From the NCBI GenBank assembly GCA_009777775.1, contig WRLE01000010.1, positions 1-64,000 on the forward strand: a stretch of DNA of 64,000 bases. The letters run 5' to 3'. The notes beneath the pieces were generated by a model. It ran no database searches and had not been told where the DNA came from. It saw only the letters and a program-made list of their open reading frames with translations. The stretch comes from Oscillospiraceae bacterium (GTDB lineage Bacteria; Bacillota; Clostridia; Oscillospirales; Oscillospiraceae). Shown here piece after piece: positions 25,525 through 33,942 of this stretch (its first letter is position 1; each line of letters begins with the position of its first letter). The translations under genes and the position numbers were made by a program.

Positions 25525-26592
25525 ATGCAGATAGAAAAAGACCTGATATTGATAGTTGATGATATTGACATCAACAGAATGATTTTAAGAGATATTCTGG
25601 AAAACGATTATAACGTCGTCGAAGCCGCCAATGGTGCGGAGGCTTTTGACGTACTCTATGGTGGAACAGTCTGTCCCACCATTGTTTTACTCGATATTAT
25701 GATGCCTGACATCGATGGTTTCCAGGTGCTGGAAAGGATGAAGGGTGATGTTAATACAAAAAATATCCCTGTTTTGTTTATTACAGCAGCTGATTCAGAC
25801 GAAACCGAGTCACGGGGATTGAATGCTGGAGCCGCTGATTATATAACTAAACCCTTTAACCACGATATTGTTAAAGCTAGGGTTGATATACACGTAAATC
25901 TCGCCAGATACCAGCACGGTCTCGAGGAACTTGTGGAAGTAAAAGCAGCGGAAGTGACTAGAACTTATGAGCAAACTTTGGAAGTTTTAGCCACCATCAT
26001 CGAATACCGCAACTTGGAATCCGGTGCCCATATCAAAAGAACGACATTACTCACAGAAGCCCTTGTTTCAAAACTTCTCACTGTGGAAATGTTCAGACCT
26101 GTATTGATGGCGGAAAACCTCCACGCTCTAATCAAGGCTTCCGCCCTCCACGACATTGGAAAAATCGGCATTTCCGATAGCATTCTACTCAAACCAGGAA
26201 AACTCACTCCTGAAGAGTTTGATGTTATAAAAACACATACCACCATCGGCAGCGATATTATTGACAGCATTTCCGCATCTTTGCCAGATAGCAATATGTA
26301 TTTAAAATATGCCAAAGACATCTGCCACAACCACCACGAACGCTGGGATGGCAGTGGTTACCCCCGAGGTGTAAGCCTAGAAGATATTCCCATAGCTGCG
26401 AGAATCGTATCAGTCGTTGATGTATACGATGCCCTTGTGAGCCAACGTTGCTATAAGGATGCCTATTCCCATCAAGAATCCCTAGATATAATCAACGAAG
26501 GCAAAGGCACCCAATTCGACCCCTATATCCTAGACATACTCCCCGAAGTAGCTGGACTTTTCAACTCAATCGAAGAAAACTATAAGGATTGA
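25525..26592 (+). CDS. Response regulator with HD-GYP domain, probable cyclic-di-GMP phosphodiesterase
   Basis: A 355-residue protein of the RpfG type. The receiver domain (about 1-120) has the phosphoacceptor Asp in VLLDIMMPDIDG and a KPF lysine. After a short linker, the HD-GYP domain shows HIKRT, HDIGKIGISD and HHERWDGSGYPRG, all catalytic-site signatures intact. It should hydrolyse cyclic-di-GMP in response to phosphorylation, possibly by the Hpt-linked phosphorelay next door. Together with the PilZ protein at 58780-59493 it points to cyclic-di-GMP control of motility. Confidence 0.92.
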   Translation: MQIEKDLILIVDDIDINRMILRDILENDYNVVEAANGAEAFDVLYGGTVCPTIVLLDIMMPDIDGFQVLERMKGDVNTKNIPVLFITAADSDETESRGLNAGAADYITKPFNHDIVKARVDIHVNLARYQHGLEELVEVKAAEVTRTYEQTLEVLATIIEYRNLESGAHIKRTTLLTEALVSKLLTVEMFRPVLMAENLHALIKASALHDIGKIGISDSILLKPGKLTPEEFDVIKTHTTIGSDIIDSISASLPDSNMYLKYAKDICHNHHERWDGSGYPRGVSLEDIPIAARIVSVVDVYDALVSQRCYKDAYSHQESLDIINEGKGTQFDPYILDILPEVAGLFNSIEENYKD

Positions 26593-26630
26593 ATTGTATA
26601 CCTGCGAAATAAAAAAACATAGTAAAACAC

Positions 26631-26667
26631 AAGCTGCCCCACCAAACCGGTGTGGCAGCTTTATTAT
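26631..26667. terminator. Terminator between convergent HD-GYP and lipoprotein genes
   Basis: AAGCTGCCCCACC and GGTGTGGCAGCTT (26631-26643, 26649-26661) pair with one mismatch around a 5-nt loop, followed by TATTATTTAT on the plus strand. Confidence 0.8.
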
Positions 26668-26689
26668 TTATATCTTTTTTTTGATTTGA

Positions 26690-27568
26690 TTAATGAATAC
26701 TTAACAATGATTCCACCTCATCAATAGCTTCATGATCATTTATAGAGATAACACTAAGTTTAGATGATTGCGAGTAAATAACACTATTTTTTCCAACTAA
26801 ATTGACCATAACTACATACGACTCATTAACATTTACACATTCTTTAAGTAGTGTAATAAGTATTACATTACTATTATCAATTGTAACTAGTCCATCCCCC
26901 TTTAATTGATTAGTAACTTTGCAATAGTATGTGTTAGAATTCGCTATTGTGCCTTCAACATATAATCCAATTACATCGATATGAAGAACAAAATCTGCAT
27001 CTTTTACAATTGTTGCAATTTCAGTAGAAGTTGAGTATTTTTGGTATAAATCGAAAGCAGGTGTTTCTGTATTTCTAATAAAAGTAATTAATTCATCAAC
27101 ATCGTTGAAGTGTGTATCTTTTTCAAGGGGCTCGCCATACATGCTACTTTTTTCAATGTCATTGATGGGTATAAATAATCTTGAAATTAGTGAAAATTGC
27201 GGTACCTCATGAAACAAAGAATCGTATTTTGTCATAATTAAGATGTAATGCTCTTTTAATTCGTAAGGTATATTCGCAAAATCTTGTTCTATAAGATATA
27301 TAGTATCATCTGACACTAACCCTCGTAATACTTCTTTTACTGCAAAAGTATACTCAAGATAACCATTTCTATTTATTTCATATGATAATAGTTCTGCAAC
27401 AATAGCACAGCTACTTAAATCAACAGCCTCTTGAAACGTGACAAATTCTTCTGTTTTTTGTGGTATAGTATAAATAAGTTCCTGGTCAGTTTTATTTGGT
27501 ATCGAACAACCTGTGACAATAGTTACTAACACCAGTACAACAATAGCATTGATACGAATCTTATTCAT
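26690..27568 (-). CDS. Lipoprotein of unknown function
   Basis: A 292-residue predicted lipoprotein: a hydrophobic signal ending in IVTGC (Cys about 21). No family is recognised. Two regions look alike: about 45-100 (SSCAIVAELLSYEI ... YTFAVKEVLRG) and about 175-235 (ADFVLHIDVIGLYV ... YYCKVTNQLKG), suggesting an internal duplication of a beta-rich domain. It begins 5 bp after cheV ends, without a visible ribosome site, and may be translated by coupling. Its composition is more AT-rich than the flagellar genes. Confidence 0.75.
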   Translation of the reverse strand: MNKIRINAIVVLVLVTIVTGCSIPNKTDQELIYTIPQKTEEFVTFQEAVDLSSCAIVAELLSYEINRNGYLEYTFAVKEVLRGLVSDDTIYLIEQDFANIPYELKEHYILIMTKYDSLFHEVPQFSLISRLFIPINDIEKSSMYGEPLEKDTHFNDVDELITFIRNTETPAFDLYQKYSTSTEIATIVKDADFVLHIDVIGLYVEGTIANSNTYYCKVTNQLKGDGLVTIDNSNVILITLLKECVNVNESYVVMVNLVGKNSVIYSQSSKLSVISINDHEAIDEVESLLSIH

Positions 27569-27573
27569 ATGAG

Positions 27574-28497
27574 TTAAATTATTTTATGGACTATCACGTC
27601 TACCACATCTACTAGGCTGCCTATTTCTGGTTTCGACAACTGGGCATCTGCACCTACTTCTAAGCCTTTCTTTTCCATGTTTTCATCGATAAGGGAGGAA
27701 AATATAATCACAGGAATATCTTTAAGCACGGGGTCTGTTTTTACAAGCTTGGTCAACCTATGTCCATCCATTTTTGGCATTTCGATGTCTGTAATCAAGC
27801 AGGCGGCTTTTGATATAATGGAGGATGGGTTTTCGTCTTTGAGCCTATTGAGATAATCCCAAGCTTCTTCGCCATTGTTTAGTATTGTCAGGTTCATGTA
27901 GCCGGAAGTGTGTAGTGCCTCGGATAGCATTTTACGTAAAAGAGCAGAATCCTCAGCAACAACCAAGGGGGTATTTTCCCTATCTACGCCTTCATAGGTC
28001 TTCACTTCGCTCAAATCGATTCCAGTCTCAGGGCTTATGTCAAAGGTAATCTTTTCAAAATCCAAAATCGATATAATACGGTCATCAACTTTGGCTATCC
28101 CTGTAACCACGCCTTCTTGCCCGCCATATATTATGCTGTCGGGTTTTTCTATGTCTTGCCATGATATGCGGTATATACTCTCCACAGCATGGACATGAAA
28201 GGCGATGTTCATTTGATTAAAGTTGGAAATGATGAATATATCCTTGTCGGGGTTTTCAGAGATACCCAAGCCCAGATACCTTGCCAAATCAATGATAGTA
28301 TAAACCTCATCCCTAGGCTGGAACACTCCCTCCACAAAGGGATGCGCCAGGGGCATTTCCTGGACTTCCTGGACTTGCATCAGTTCGGTAATTTTAGCAA
28401 CATTTATGCCATAACTATTTCCCGAAATGATAAATTCCAGTATTTCCAGTTCATTGGTCCCTGTTTCCAGTAATATGTTAGTTTCTGTAGATCCCAT
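27574..28497 (-). CDS. cheV: Chemotaxis protein CheV (CheW-receiver fusion)
   Basis: About 307 residues: an N-terminal CheW-like domain (about 10-150) and a C-terminal receiver domain with the phosphoacceptor Asp in CLITDIEMPKMDGH and the conserved lysine in QLSKPEIGS. CheV couples chemoreceptors to the kinase CheA and takes part in adaptation. The ATG at 28497 follows GGAGGAGAG, better than the one at 28512. It lies downstream of fliY, in the place where many Bacilli have cheY. Confidence 0.93.
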   Translation of the reverse strand: MGSTETNILLETGTNELEILEFIISGNSYGINVAKITELMQVQEVQEMPLAHPFVEGVFQPRDEVYTIIDLARYLGLGISENPDKDIFIISNFNQMNIAFHVHAVESIYRISWQDIEKPDSIIYGGQEGVVTGIAKVDDRIISILDFEKITFDISPETGIDLSEVKTYEGVDRENTPLVVAEDSALLRKMLSEALHTSGYMNLTILNNGEEAWDYLNRLKDENPSSIISKAACLITDIEMPKMDGHRLTKLVKTDPVLKDIPVIIFSSLIDENMEKKGLEVGADAQLSKPEIGSLVDVVDVIVHKII

Positions 28498-28613
28498 TTG
28501 ACTCTCCTCCACAGTATTCGTAAAAGTGTTGTTATATAATTATTCGTTTGTCAGTGTAGTTCGTTTATACACTAGCTAAGAACTCTTTAATAAACTATAT
28601 TTGCTCTGTAATA

Positions 28614-28642
28614 AGATCCTTCGCTAGTGCTCAGGATGACAC
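28614..28642. repeat. Dispersed repeat of the CTTCGCT...GATGACA type
   Basis: AAGATCCTTCGCT and CTCAGGATGACA frame this element between cheV and fliY. A similar element lies at 32682-32710 (GAGATTCTTCGCT ... AAATGACA). Confidence 0.5.
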
Positions 28643-28684
28643 GGTTAGTGCATACTAAAGGACATTAATTCATTTAATAAATAC

Positions 28685-30172
28685 CTAGCCGTTAATGATG
28701 TCTGTTATCCTTACACCATAATTTTCATCTATTACCACGACTTCGCCACGGGCTATGAGCTTTCCGTTTACCACTATTTCCACTGGGTCACCTGCTATTT
28801 TGTCCAAAACAACAATTGTACCAGTTCCGAATTCCAATATTTCGCTGATTTCTTTTCGTGTCTTACCCAGCTCCACCGTTACTTGAAGGGGTATATTATA
28901 TACTAGCTCCATTCCACTCACTGCGCTTGCCATTCCACCAGAATCAAAGGATTGGAACTGCACAGGATGGACATCCACCAATCTGCCTTGCGCTGGATAT
29001 GCGCTGGGTGCATAGGGGGCTGCTGGATAGGGTGCTTGCCCTGGATATGGTTGCTGCTGTTCGGGTGGCGGTGCATATGCTGCCGCTGGCATTTGCTCCG
29101 CTTGCCCTGCGGGAACTGCTGCTGGTGCTGGAGCTGCAAAAGCTTCTGGCATTTGCACTTGCTGCGGTGCTGACACTTCTGGAGCTCCAGCGGTTGCACT
29201 CGCATTGCTAGCACTCGCCGCTGCATTTGCTGCACCTTCGCTTGATGGGATATTAATGCCCACATCCATGAATAATTTTGCAAAATCTCGGCTGACATCA
29301 TAGGGCATAAGCTGAATAAGCTCGCTTTTCAAAAGCCCTTCGATTTCCATATCAAAGCTGATTTTTGTCACCATTTCTATATCACCCAAAACCGTGGTGA
29401 CATCAAAACCAACATCCACCTGGGAGCTTTTTGGTGGAGATATATTCACAGGTTTTCCCAGTAGCTTCGATAATGAAGTTGATGAAGCTCCCATCATCTG
29501 ATTCATTATTTCGCTCATGGCACTCAGGTGCATTTCATTGAGCTCTACAACACCATCGATTTCACCTGTTCCACCCATTAGCAAATCTGTAATAAGCGCA
29601 GCATCTTCCACTTTCAGCACCAATAGGTTGTTTCCTGTGATGCCTTCCACATATTCGATGGTTGCCACGACAAAGGGTATTTTATATACAGTAAGTACTT
29701 CTTTTGCATCAAAAACTGAAACTTGGGGAGTGGTTATGCTCACGCGTCTATCAAGCAGCGAATACATGGTTGTCGCCACCGCTCCCATGCTAATATTACC
29801 GACCTCTCCCAGGATGTCGATTTCCACATGGTTGAGCAGACCTTCTTTTGCAGCATATTGCGTGCCGTCTCTGTCCACTCCATATGACAGGGGAGCATCT
29901 TCTTCCAATCGGTCAAATAGCTCGTCTAAGTCAAGATCATCGCTCTCTTCCTCAACTTCGCCATCTCCCGATACCTCCAGCATTGCAGCCACTTCCTCTT
30001 CGGATAGGGTTTGCGCTGCTGTTGTATCAAAGTCGTCATCGGACTCATCAGCCATTGCCGATGAATCAAGCATTGCTTCTATATCCTCAGGTGACATTAT
30101 TTCCACTGCCTCTGATTCATCTGAATCATCTCCTGAAAGCAGAGCGTTGACTTCATCTTGCGAAAGACTCAT
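28685..30172 (-). CDS. fliY: Flagellar motor switch phosphatase FliY
   Basis: A 495-residue switch protein of Gram-positive type. The N-terminus holds three short segments of the CheY-binding type: LSQDEVNALLSGDD (2-15), MSPEDIEAMLDSS (26-38) and LSEEEVAAMLEVSG (56-69). Residues about 110-300 form a CheC-like domain with two phosphatase motifs, EVGNISMG (123-130) and EIMNQMMG (221-228). A Pro/Ala/Gln-rich linker (about 310-415) leads to the FliN/SpoA domain (421-495). It dephosphorylates CheY-P and builds the C-ring. The ATG at 30172, behind AAGGAGG, overlaps fliM by 20 bp. Confidence 0.95.
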   Translation of the reverse strand: MSLSQDEVNALLSGDDSDESEAVEIMSPEDIEAMLDSSAMADESDDDFDTTAAQTLSEEEVAAMLEVSGDGEVEEESDDLDLDELFDRLEEDAPLSYGVDRDGTQYAAKEGLLNHVEIDILGEVGNISMGAVATTMYSLLDRRVSITTPQVSVFDAKEVLTVYKIPFVVATIEYVEGITGNNLLVLKVEDAALITDLLMGGTGEIDGVVELNEMHLSAMSEIMNQMMGASSTSLSKLLGKPVNISPPKSSQVDVGFDVTTVLGDIEMVTKISFDMEIEGLLKSELIQLMPYDVSRDFAKLFMDVGINIPSSEGAANAAASASNASATAGAPEVSAPQQVQMPEAFAAPAPAAVPAGQAEQMPAAAYAPPPEQQQPYPGQAPYPAAPYAPSAYPAQGRLVDVHPVQFQSFDSGGMASAVSGMELVYNIPLQVTVELGKTRKEISEILEFGTGTIVVLDKIAGDPVEIVVNGKLIARGEVVVIDENYGVRITDIING

Positions 30173-31163
30173 CTTGATTTTCCTCCTTGATAATATCGAC
30201 GATCTGCAAAGCATACCTGGAACCCAATGTTCCCATCGTCGCCCTGAATTTGGGTATGTGCTGGATTCTAATGGTAAGCGGTTGATCCACTGCGTGATCA
30301 AGCTTAATTACATCGCCGGTTTGTAAATTTACAATATCTGACACAGTTGCCAAGGTCTGGTCAAAAAAGGCAGTAAGGGGAATGGGGGTCTCCACTAACT
30401 TACTGGTGAGCATTGCGGTTCTTTCCTCGCCTCGTCCATCGTCCCTAATGGCTCCCGAATACCACATTCTGGTATTGAGCTGTTGTGCTATCGGTTCAAT
30501 TGCTGTATGGGGAATGCATATGCTCATCAAGCCACTTTCGTCGCCCATCACAATATTCACAATCACGACCGCAACTGGGTCATTGGGTGCAGTAATTTGA
30601 GCAAATTGTGAGCTTGTTTCAATCCTGTCGATTTGTGTTGTCAGCTCTATGACTTTGTCCCAAGCTTCATCAAAAACACCCACTGCTTGCCGTAGTACCC
30701 GTTCCACCAAAGCAAGTTCTATTTCTGTAAATTGCTTCATGTTGTCCCCTGACGATACTCCGCCGAAGAGTCTGCTTATGAGCATATATGCAAATTCTGG
30801 CGACATTTGCACTATGAGAGACCCGTACATTGGCGGAGCTTCCATGATTGCCAGAACAACCGGAGCCGGCAAGGAGTTATTAAATTCGCTATATGAACAC
30901 TCCTCTATGGACAAAACATCACATTCGCAGGAAACTCGCAGCACGCTGGATAGCCTATTGGCGAATAGCTGGCTGAAAGTCTCAAATACAACATGAAAGG
31001 TTCGCATTTGCTCTTTCGGGAATCGATTGGCAGTGCGAAAGTCGTATTCTTTTACTCGAAGTGCTAAGGAGCCTTCGGATTCTTCTGCATCAGCAGCCGC
31101 ATCGCCTGCCATCAGCGTGTTTAATAGCTCATCTATTTCAGACTGAGATAATATATCCGACAA
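30153..31163 (-). CDS. fliM: Flagellar motor switch protein FliM
   Basis: About 336 residues. The N-terminal CheY-binding motif SDILSQSEIDELLNTL is followed by the CheC-like middle domain and a C-terminal FliN-like SpoA domain (QPLTIRIQHIPKFRATMG). It forms the C-ring with FliG and FliY. I favour the TTG at 31163, 9 bp after GGGGG, over the GTG at 31172, which would touch the ribosome site. The gene overlaps fliY. Confidence 0.93.
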   Translation of the reverse strand: MSDILSQSEIDELLNTLMAGDAAADAEESEGSLALRVKEYDFRTANRFPKEQMRTFHVVFETFSQLFANRLSSVLRVSCECDVLSIEECSYSEFNNSLPAPVVLAIMEAPPMYGSLIVQMSPEFAYMLISRLFGGVSSGDNMKQFTEIELALVERVLRQAVGVFDEAWDKVIELTTQIDRIETSSQFAQITAPNDPVAVVIVNIVMGDESGLMSICIPHTAIEPIAQQLNTRMWYSGAIRDDGRGEERTAMLTSKLVETPIPLTAFFDQTLATVSDIVNLQTGDVIKLDHAVDQPLTIRIQHIPKFRATMGTLGSRYALQIVDIIKEENQDESFAR

Positions 31164-31183
31164 ACTATACACACCCCCTATTT

Positions 31184-31348
31184 TAATTAGGAATTAGGAA
31201 TTAGAAGTTAGGAATTAAATAACTGTGCTAAAATCACCGAATTAGGAAATAAAACCAGCATATTAATTAGTGTAGAGTTAACACAACAAATAAAGAGGTT
31301 CGGTGGAGCATTGAGCCATGTAATTCCTAACTCCCAACTCCTAATTCC
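31184..31348. repeat. TTAGGAA heptamer arrays in opposite orientation
   Basis: TTAGGAA-type units at 31184-31217 and inverted CTAACTC/CCTAATT-type units at 31321-31348 bracket about 100 bp of unannotated sequence between fliL and fliM. The two arms could pair. Confidence 0.75.
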
Positions 31349-31357
31349 ACGTTGTTG

Positions 31358-31753
31358 TTACGCCATTACGAAGTCGTTGAATAGGACTTCAATGAATACA
31401 CCTGTTTCCAAGCGTTCGTTGAGAGCTGTCAAGATTCTTTCCCGCAGCATATCCTGAGTCCCCAAATCCAATATTTCTGGTTCTGTGAGGTCTCTTAGGA
31501 TAAATATTATGGTATCCCTGATGCGTGCGTTTTCAGCTGTCAGCATGTCATCTAGTCCTTCTTTATTGACAATGAGAACAACAGCAGTTTTCAGCAGTCT
31601 AGGTGCTCCATTCACATTCGTCGTGAAGAACTCACCAGGAGAATATACTACCCGTACATCAGGTTTTTCGCCGGGATCCCTAAAGACAAAAAAGTACAGT
31701 GAGCCACCAATCACGACTATGGCGACAAGTATCATGGGAAGAAGCTTTTTCAT
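31358..31753 (-). CDS. fliL: Flagellar basal body-associated protein FliL
   Basis: A 131-residue single-pass membrane protein: one N-terminal transmembrane helix (about 5-25) and a periplasm-facing FliL domain with LKTAVVLIV and the C-terminal NDFVMA, the usual end of FliL. It associates with the stator. It lies between motB and fliM. Confidence 0.92.
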   Translation of the reverse strand: MKKLLPMILVAIVVIGGSLYFFVFRDPGEKPDVRVVYSPGEFFTTNVNGAPRLLKTAVVLIVNKEGLDDMLTAENARIRDTIIFILRDLTEPEILDLGTQDMLRERILTALNERLETGVFIEVLFNDFVMA

Positions 31754-31804
31754 ATTTTCATTAATTCCTTTCGCGAAACTTCTTGCAACAGTATTGCGCT
31801 TTTA

Positions 31805-32599
31805 TCATTGGTAGTCTTGCCGATTGCGCTGACCTCTGTTACCGGCTTCTACTATGAATTCAACGCGTCGATTCTTTGCCATGTTTTCCGGGGAGTCATT
31901 GGGCACAACGGGATGCTTGTCTCCATAACCGACAGCTGCCAGCCGACTTTCGTCCAGTTCACCGACTCCATATATGTAACCAAGCACATTGACAGCACGG
32001 TAAGCCGATATATGCCAATTGCTCGGGTATTGCGCTGTTCGTATAGGTCTGCTATCTGCATGCCCTTCGACGATAACATATGAATATAGATGCTCCACAG
32101 TTTTGAGCATTTCGATTACTGCATCAAGAGTTACATAAGATGCTGGGCGAACCGTTGCATCGGCAGTATCGAAAAACACCTGTTCCTCGAAAATAACCCT
32201 TACCAAATATTGGTCTTCTTCTAGGATTATTTCTGCATCAAGGCCGCCATCTTCGATGAAAAGAGCCATTAAAGCGTGCATTTCCCGAAGCTCTTCAAGA
32301 TTTGCAGTACCTTGGTTTTCTGATGATCCATCTTTGTTATCTGTTCTGACCCCTACCCGAGGAACTGGGTTCTCGATGGCGACTTCAACGCTTATTGGGT
32401 CTACGCCAATGGGGCTAATCCCGGTGAAGGAACCCACCAAGGCTTTCCATTTCGCAGCATCAATATTTGACATGGAGAACAACAGGACAAAAAACGTGAG
32501 CAAAAGCGTCACCAAGTCTCCATATGTATCCATCCAGTAAGCACCGCTACTCTCTTCTCCACTCCCCGAACTCTTCCTTCTATCAGAAGCACTAGACAT
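31805..32599 (-). CDS. motB: Flagellar motor stator protein MotB
   Basis: A 264-residue protein with one transmembrane helix preceded by the proton-channel region YWMDTYGDLVTLLLTFFVLLFSMS (the ion-binding Asp is in WMDTYGD) and a C-terminal OmpA-like peptidoglycan-binding domain (VEGHADSRPI ... AVGYGDKHPV ... NRRVEFIVE). It anchors the stator to the wall. Paired with motA. Confidence 0.95.
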   Translation of the reverse strand: MSSASDRRKSSGSGEESSGAYWMDTYGDLVTLLLTFFVLLFSMSNIDAAKWKALVGSFTGISPIGVDPISVEVAIENPVPRVGVRTDNKDGSSENQGTANLEELREMHALMALFIEDGGLDAEIILEEDQYLVRVIFEEQVFFDTADATVRPASYVTLDAVIEMLKTVEHLYSYVIVEGHADSRPIRTAQYPSNWHISAYRAVNVLGYIYGVGELDESRLAAVGYGDKHPVVPNDSPENMAKNRRVEFIVEAGNRGQRNRQDYQ

Positions 32600-32681
32600 A
32601 AAAAACCATCCTATAAGTTGAACATATTAGTTATAATATTTATAACATTCATTTTTCAGCAAACAACAATTGCACGGCAAT

Positions 32682-32710
32682 GAGATTCTTCGCTCCGCTC
32701 TTAAATGACA
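32682..32710. repeat. Dispersed repeat of the CTTCGCT...ATGACA type
   Basis: Related to 28614-28642; lies between motA and motB. Confidence 0.45.
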
Positions 32711-32730
32711 CTGGTTGAAATTTGTTAAGC

Positions 32731-32758
32731 GTTCATTGTTCATTGTTCATTGTTCATT
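32731..32758. repeat. GTTCATT heptamer array, four units
   Basis: Four exact tandem copies of GTTCATT between motB and motA. A reverse-oriented array of the same family (AATGAAC/GATGAAC) is at 55930-55957. Confidence 0.9.
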
Positions 32759-32769
32759 GAAATCATTAA

Positions 32770-33579
32770 TTATTCCGCAACTGGCTCTCGACCAGTGTCT
32801 CTGCCTTCACCTTGAATCTCCCTGGTTCCATTGGTCATAGAATGAGGTAGGAATGCATTAAGTTTCTCTCTGATGATTCTTGGATTTTCTCCATCTTGTA
32901 TGGACAAAATACCTTCCAAAATCATTTCTTTCCTTAGACATTCATCCGCACTTTGCGCTGCAAGCTTTTTTGCAAAAGGCGTGAAAACCAGATTTGCCAG
33001 GACAACACCATAAAATGTTGTAATGAGAGCAACTGCCATACTAGGACCCAGTGTGCTAGGGTCATTGAGTCTCCTAAGCATATTGATTAGTCCAACAAGG
33101 GTGCCAATCATTCCATAAGCTGGAGAAAATGCAGACATTTGTAGCAATATCGCCTGACCCGAACCGTGGCGTTCTCTGACAAAAACCAACTCGGTCTCAA
33201 GAACGCTTTTTACCAGCTCAGGGTCTGAACCATCTATGATTAGCATAATCCCCTTTTGCATAAATGGGTCGTTCATATCATTGACAGTTTCTTCAAGGGC
33301 AAGTATACCTTCTCGACGAGCAATATTTGCGATTCTCACTATATTTTCAATGTCTGCTTGAAAATCTACATTCTTCGCTTTAAATGCATTTCCAATCAGC
33401 TTTCCAAGATTCTTCAGTTGATCCATAGGGTAAGATACTATAGTTGATGCAATGACTCCACCAAACACTATGAAAATCGAAGGCCAGTTAATATATTCAC
33501 CAAGTACGCCGTCAAGTGCAATACATATGATGATGGCTGCAAATCCTAATACAAGACCTAAAACAGTCGTTATTTCCAG
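32770..33579 (-). CDS. motA: Flagellar motor stator protein MotA, probable CTG start
   Basis: A protein of about 269 residues with four hydrophobic segments and a cytoplasmic loop with charged residues (IANIARREGILALEE ... QKGIMLIIDGSDPE). The first canonical in-frame start, GTG 33468, would remove the first transmembrane helix; homology to MotA requires the upstream in-frame stretch EITTVLGLVLGFAAIIIC. In that frame there is no ATG, GTG or TTG between the stop at 33586-33588 and 33468 in a suitable place. A CTG at 33579 lies 9 bp after GAGG, with ATT at 33585 as another possibility. Confidence 0.88.
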   Translation of the reverse strand: MEITTVLGLVLGFAAIIICIALDGVLGEYINWPSIFIVFGGVIASTIVSYPMDQLKNLGKLIGNAFKAKNVDFQADIENIVRIANIARREGILALEETVNDMNDPFMQKGIMLIIDGSDPELVKSVLETELVFVRERHGSGQAILLQMSAFSPAYGMIGTLVGLINMLRRLNDPSTLGPSMAVALITTFYGVVLANLVFTPFAKKLAAQSADECLRKEMILEGILSIQDGENPRIIREKLNAFLPHSMTNGTREIQGEGRDTGREPVAE

Positions 33580-33652
33580 TTCAATTCACCTCTTTCCGAT
33601 ATTAGGAAGGCATATTTTAAAGAAAAATGCCTTCCGACAGTTGAGCTTTTGC

Positions 33653-33859
33653 TCAAAACTCGGTTGCTAATTTAATCCGGATTTTTTCCTCGCGGATTTT
33701 TTCGATTATTTCAATCGCCGTTTCCATAACTGCGATTTTTTTACCCGTATTGAGGGTGAGTATCGTATCCGGTGTTTCTTCTATGATCTCTATCATGTCT
33801 TCATTCACGAAAAAGTGATCAACCTTATTAATTCGCGTAACTAGGATAATAACGACCAC
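33653..33859 (-). CDS. flbD: Flagellar FlbD family protein (SwrD-like)
   Basis: A 68-residue protein with the family pattern VTRINKVDHFFVNEDMIE followed by TPDTILTLNTGKKIAV. In Bacillus the orthologue SwrD raises flagellar motor power. It stands between flgE and motA, the common clostridial position. The start is uncertain: GTG at 33859 lies only about 1 bp after AAAGGA, and an internal non-standard start would give a protein closer to the usual length. Confidence 0.85.
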   Translation of the reverse strand: MVVIILVTRINKVDHFFVNEDMIEIIEETPDTILTLNTGKKIAVMETAIEIIEKIREEKIRIKLATEF

Positions 33860-33878
33860 ATCCTTTGCTATAAAAGTA

Positions 33879-33933
33879 AAAGCGAGGCTTCTTAGTGCTT
33901 GCTCATGTTGTACAGTTCTTAAAGCCTCGCTTT
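33879..33933 (-). terminator. Stem-loop between flgE and flbD
   Basis: AAAGCGAGGCTT and AAGCCTCGCTTT (12 bp, perfect) enclose a 31-nt loop. On the minus strand it is followed by a T-rich stretch, so it may reduce transcription of flbD-motA downstream of flgE, or stabilise the flgE messenger. Confidence 0.55.
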
Positions 33934-33942
33934 AGCTTGGGA

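Noticed and set aside
28541..28575. Sigma-28-like site before cheV (TAAA then ACGAATAA)
   Set aside because: Only about half of the -10 element matches and the spacing is not right.
29517..30326. Long plus-strand Ser-rich open frame opposite fliY
   Set aside because: Mirror of the acidic FliY N-terminus; fliY is supported by conserved motifs.
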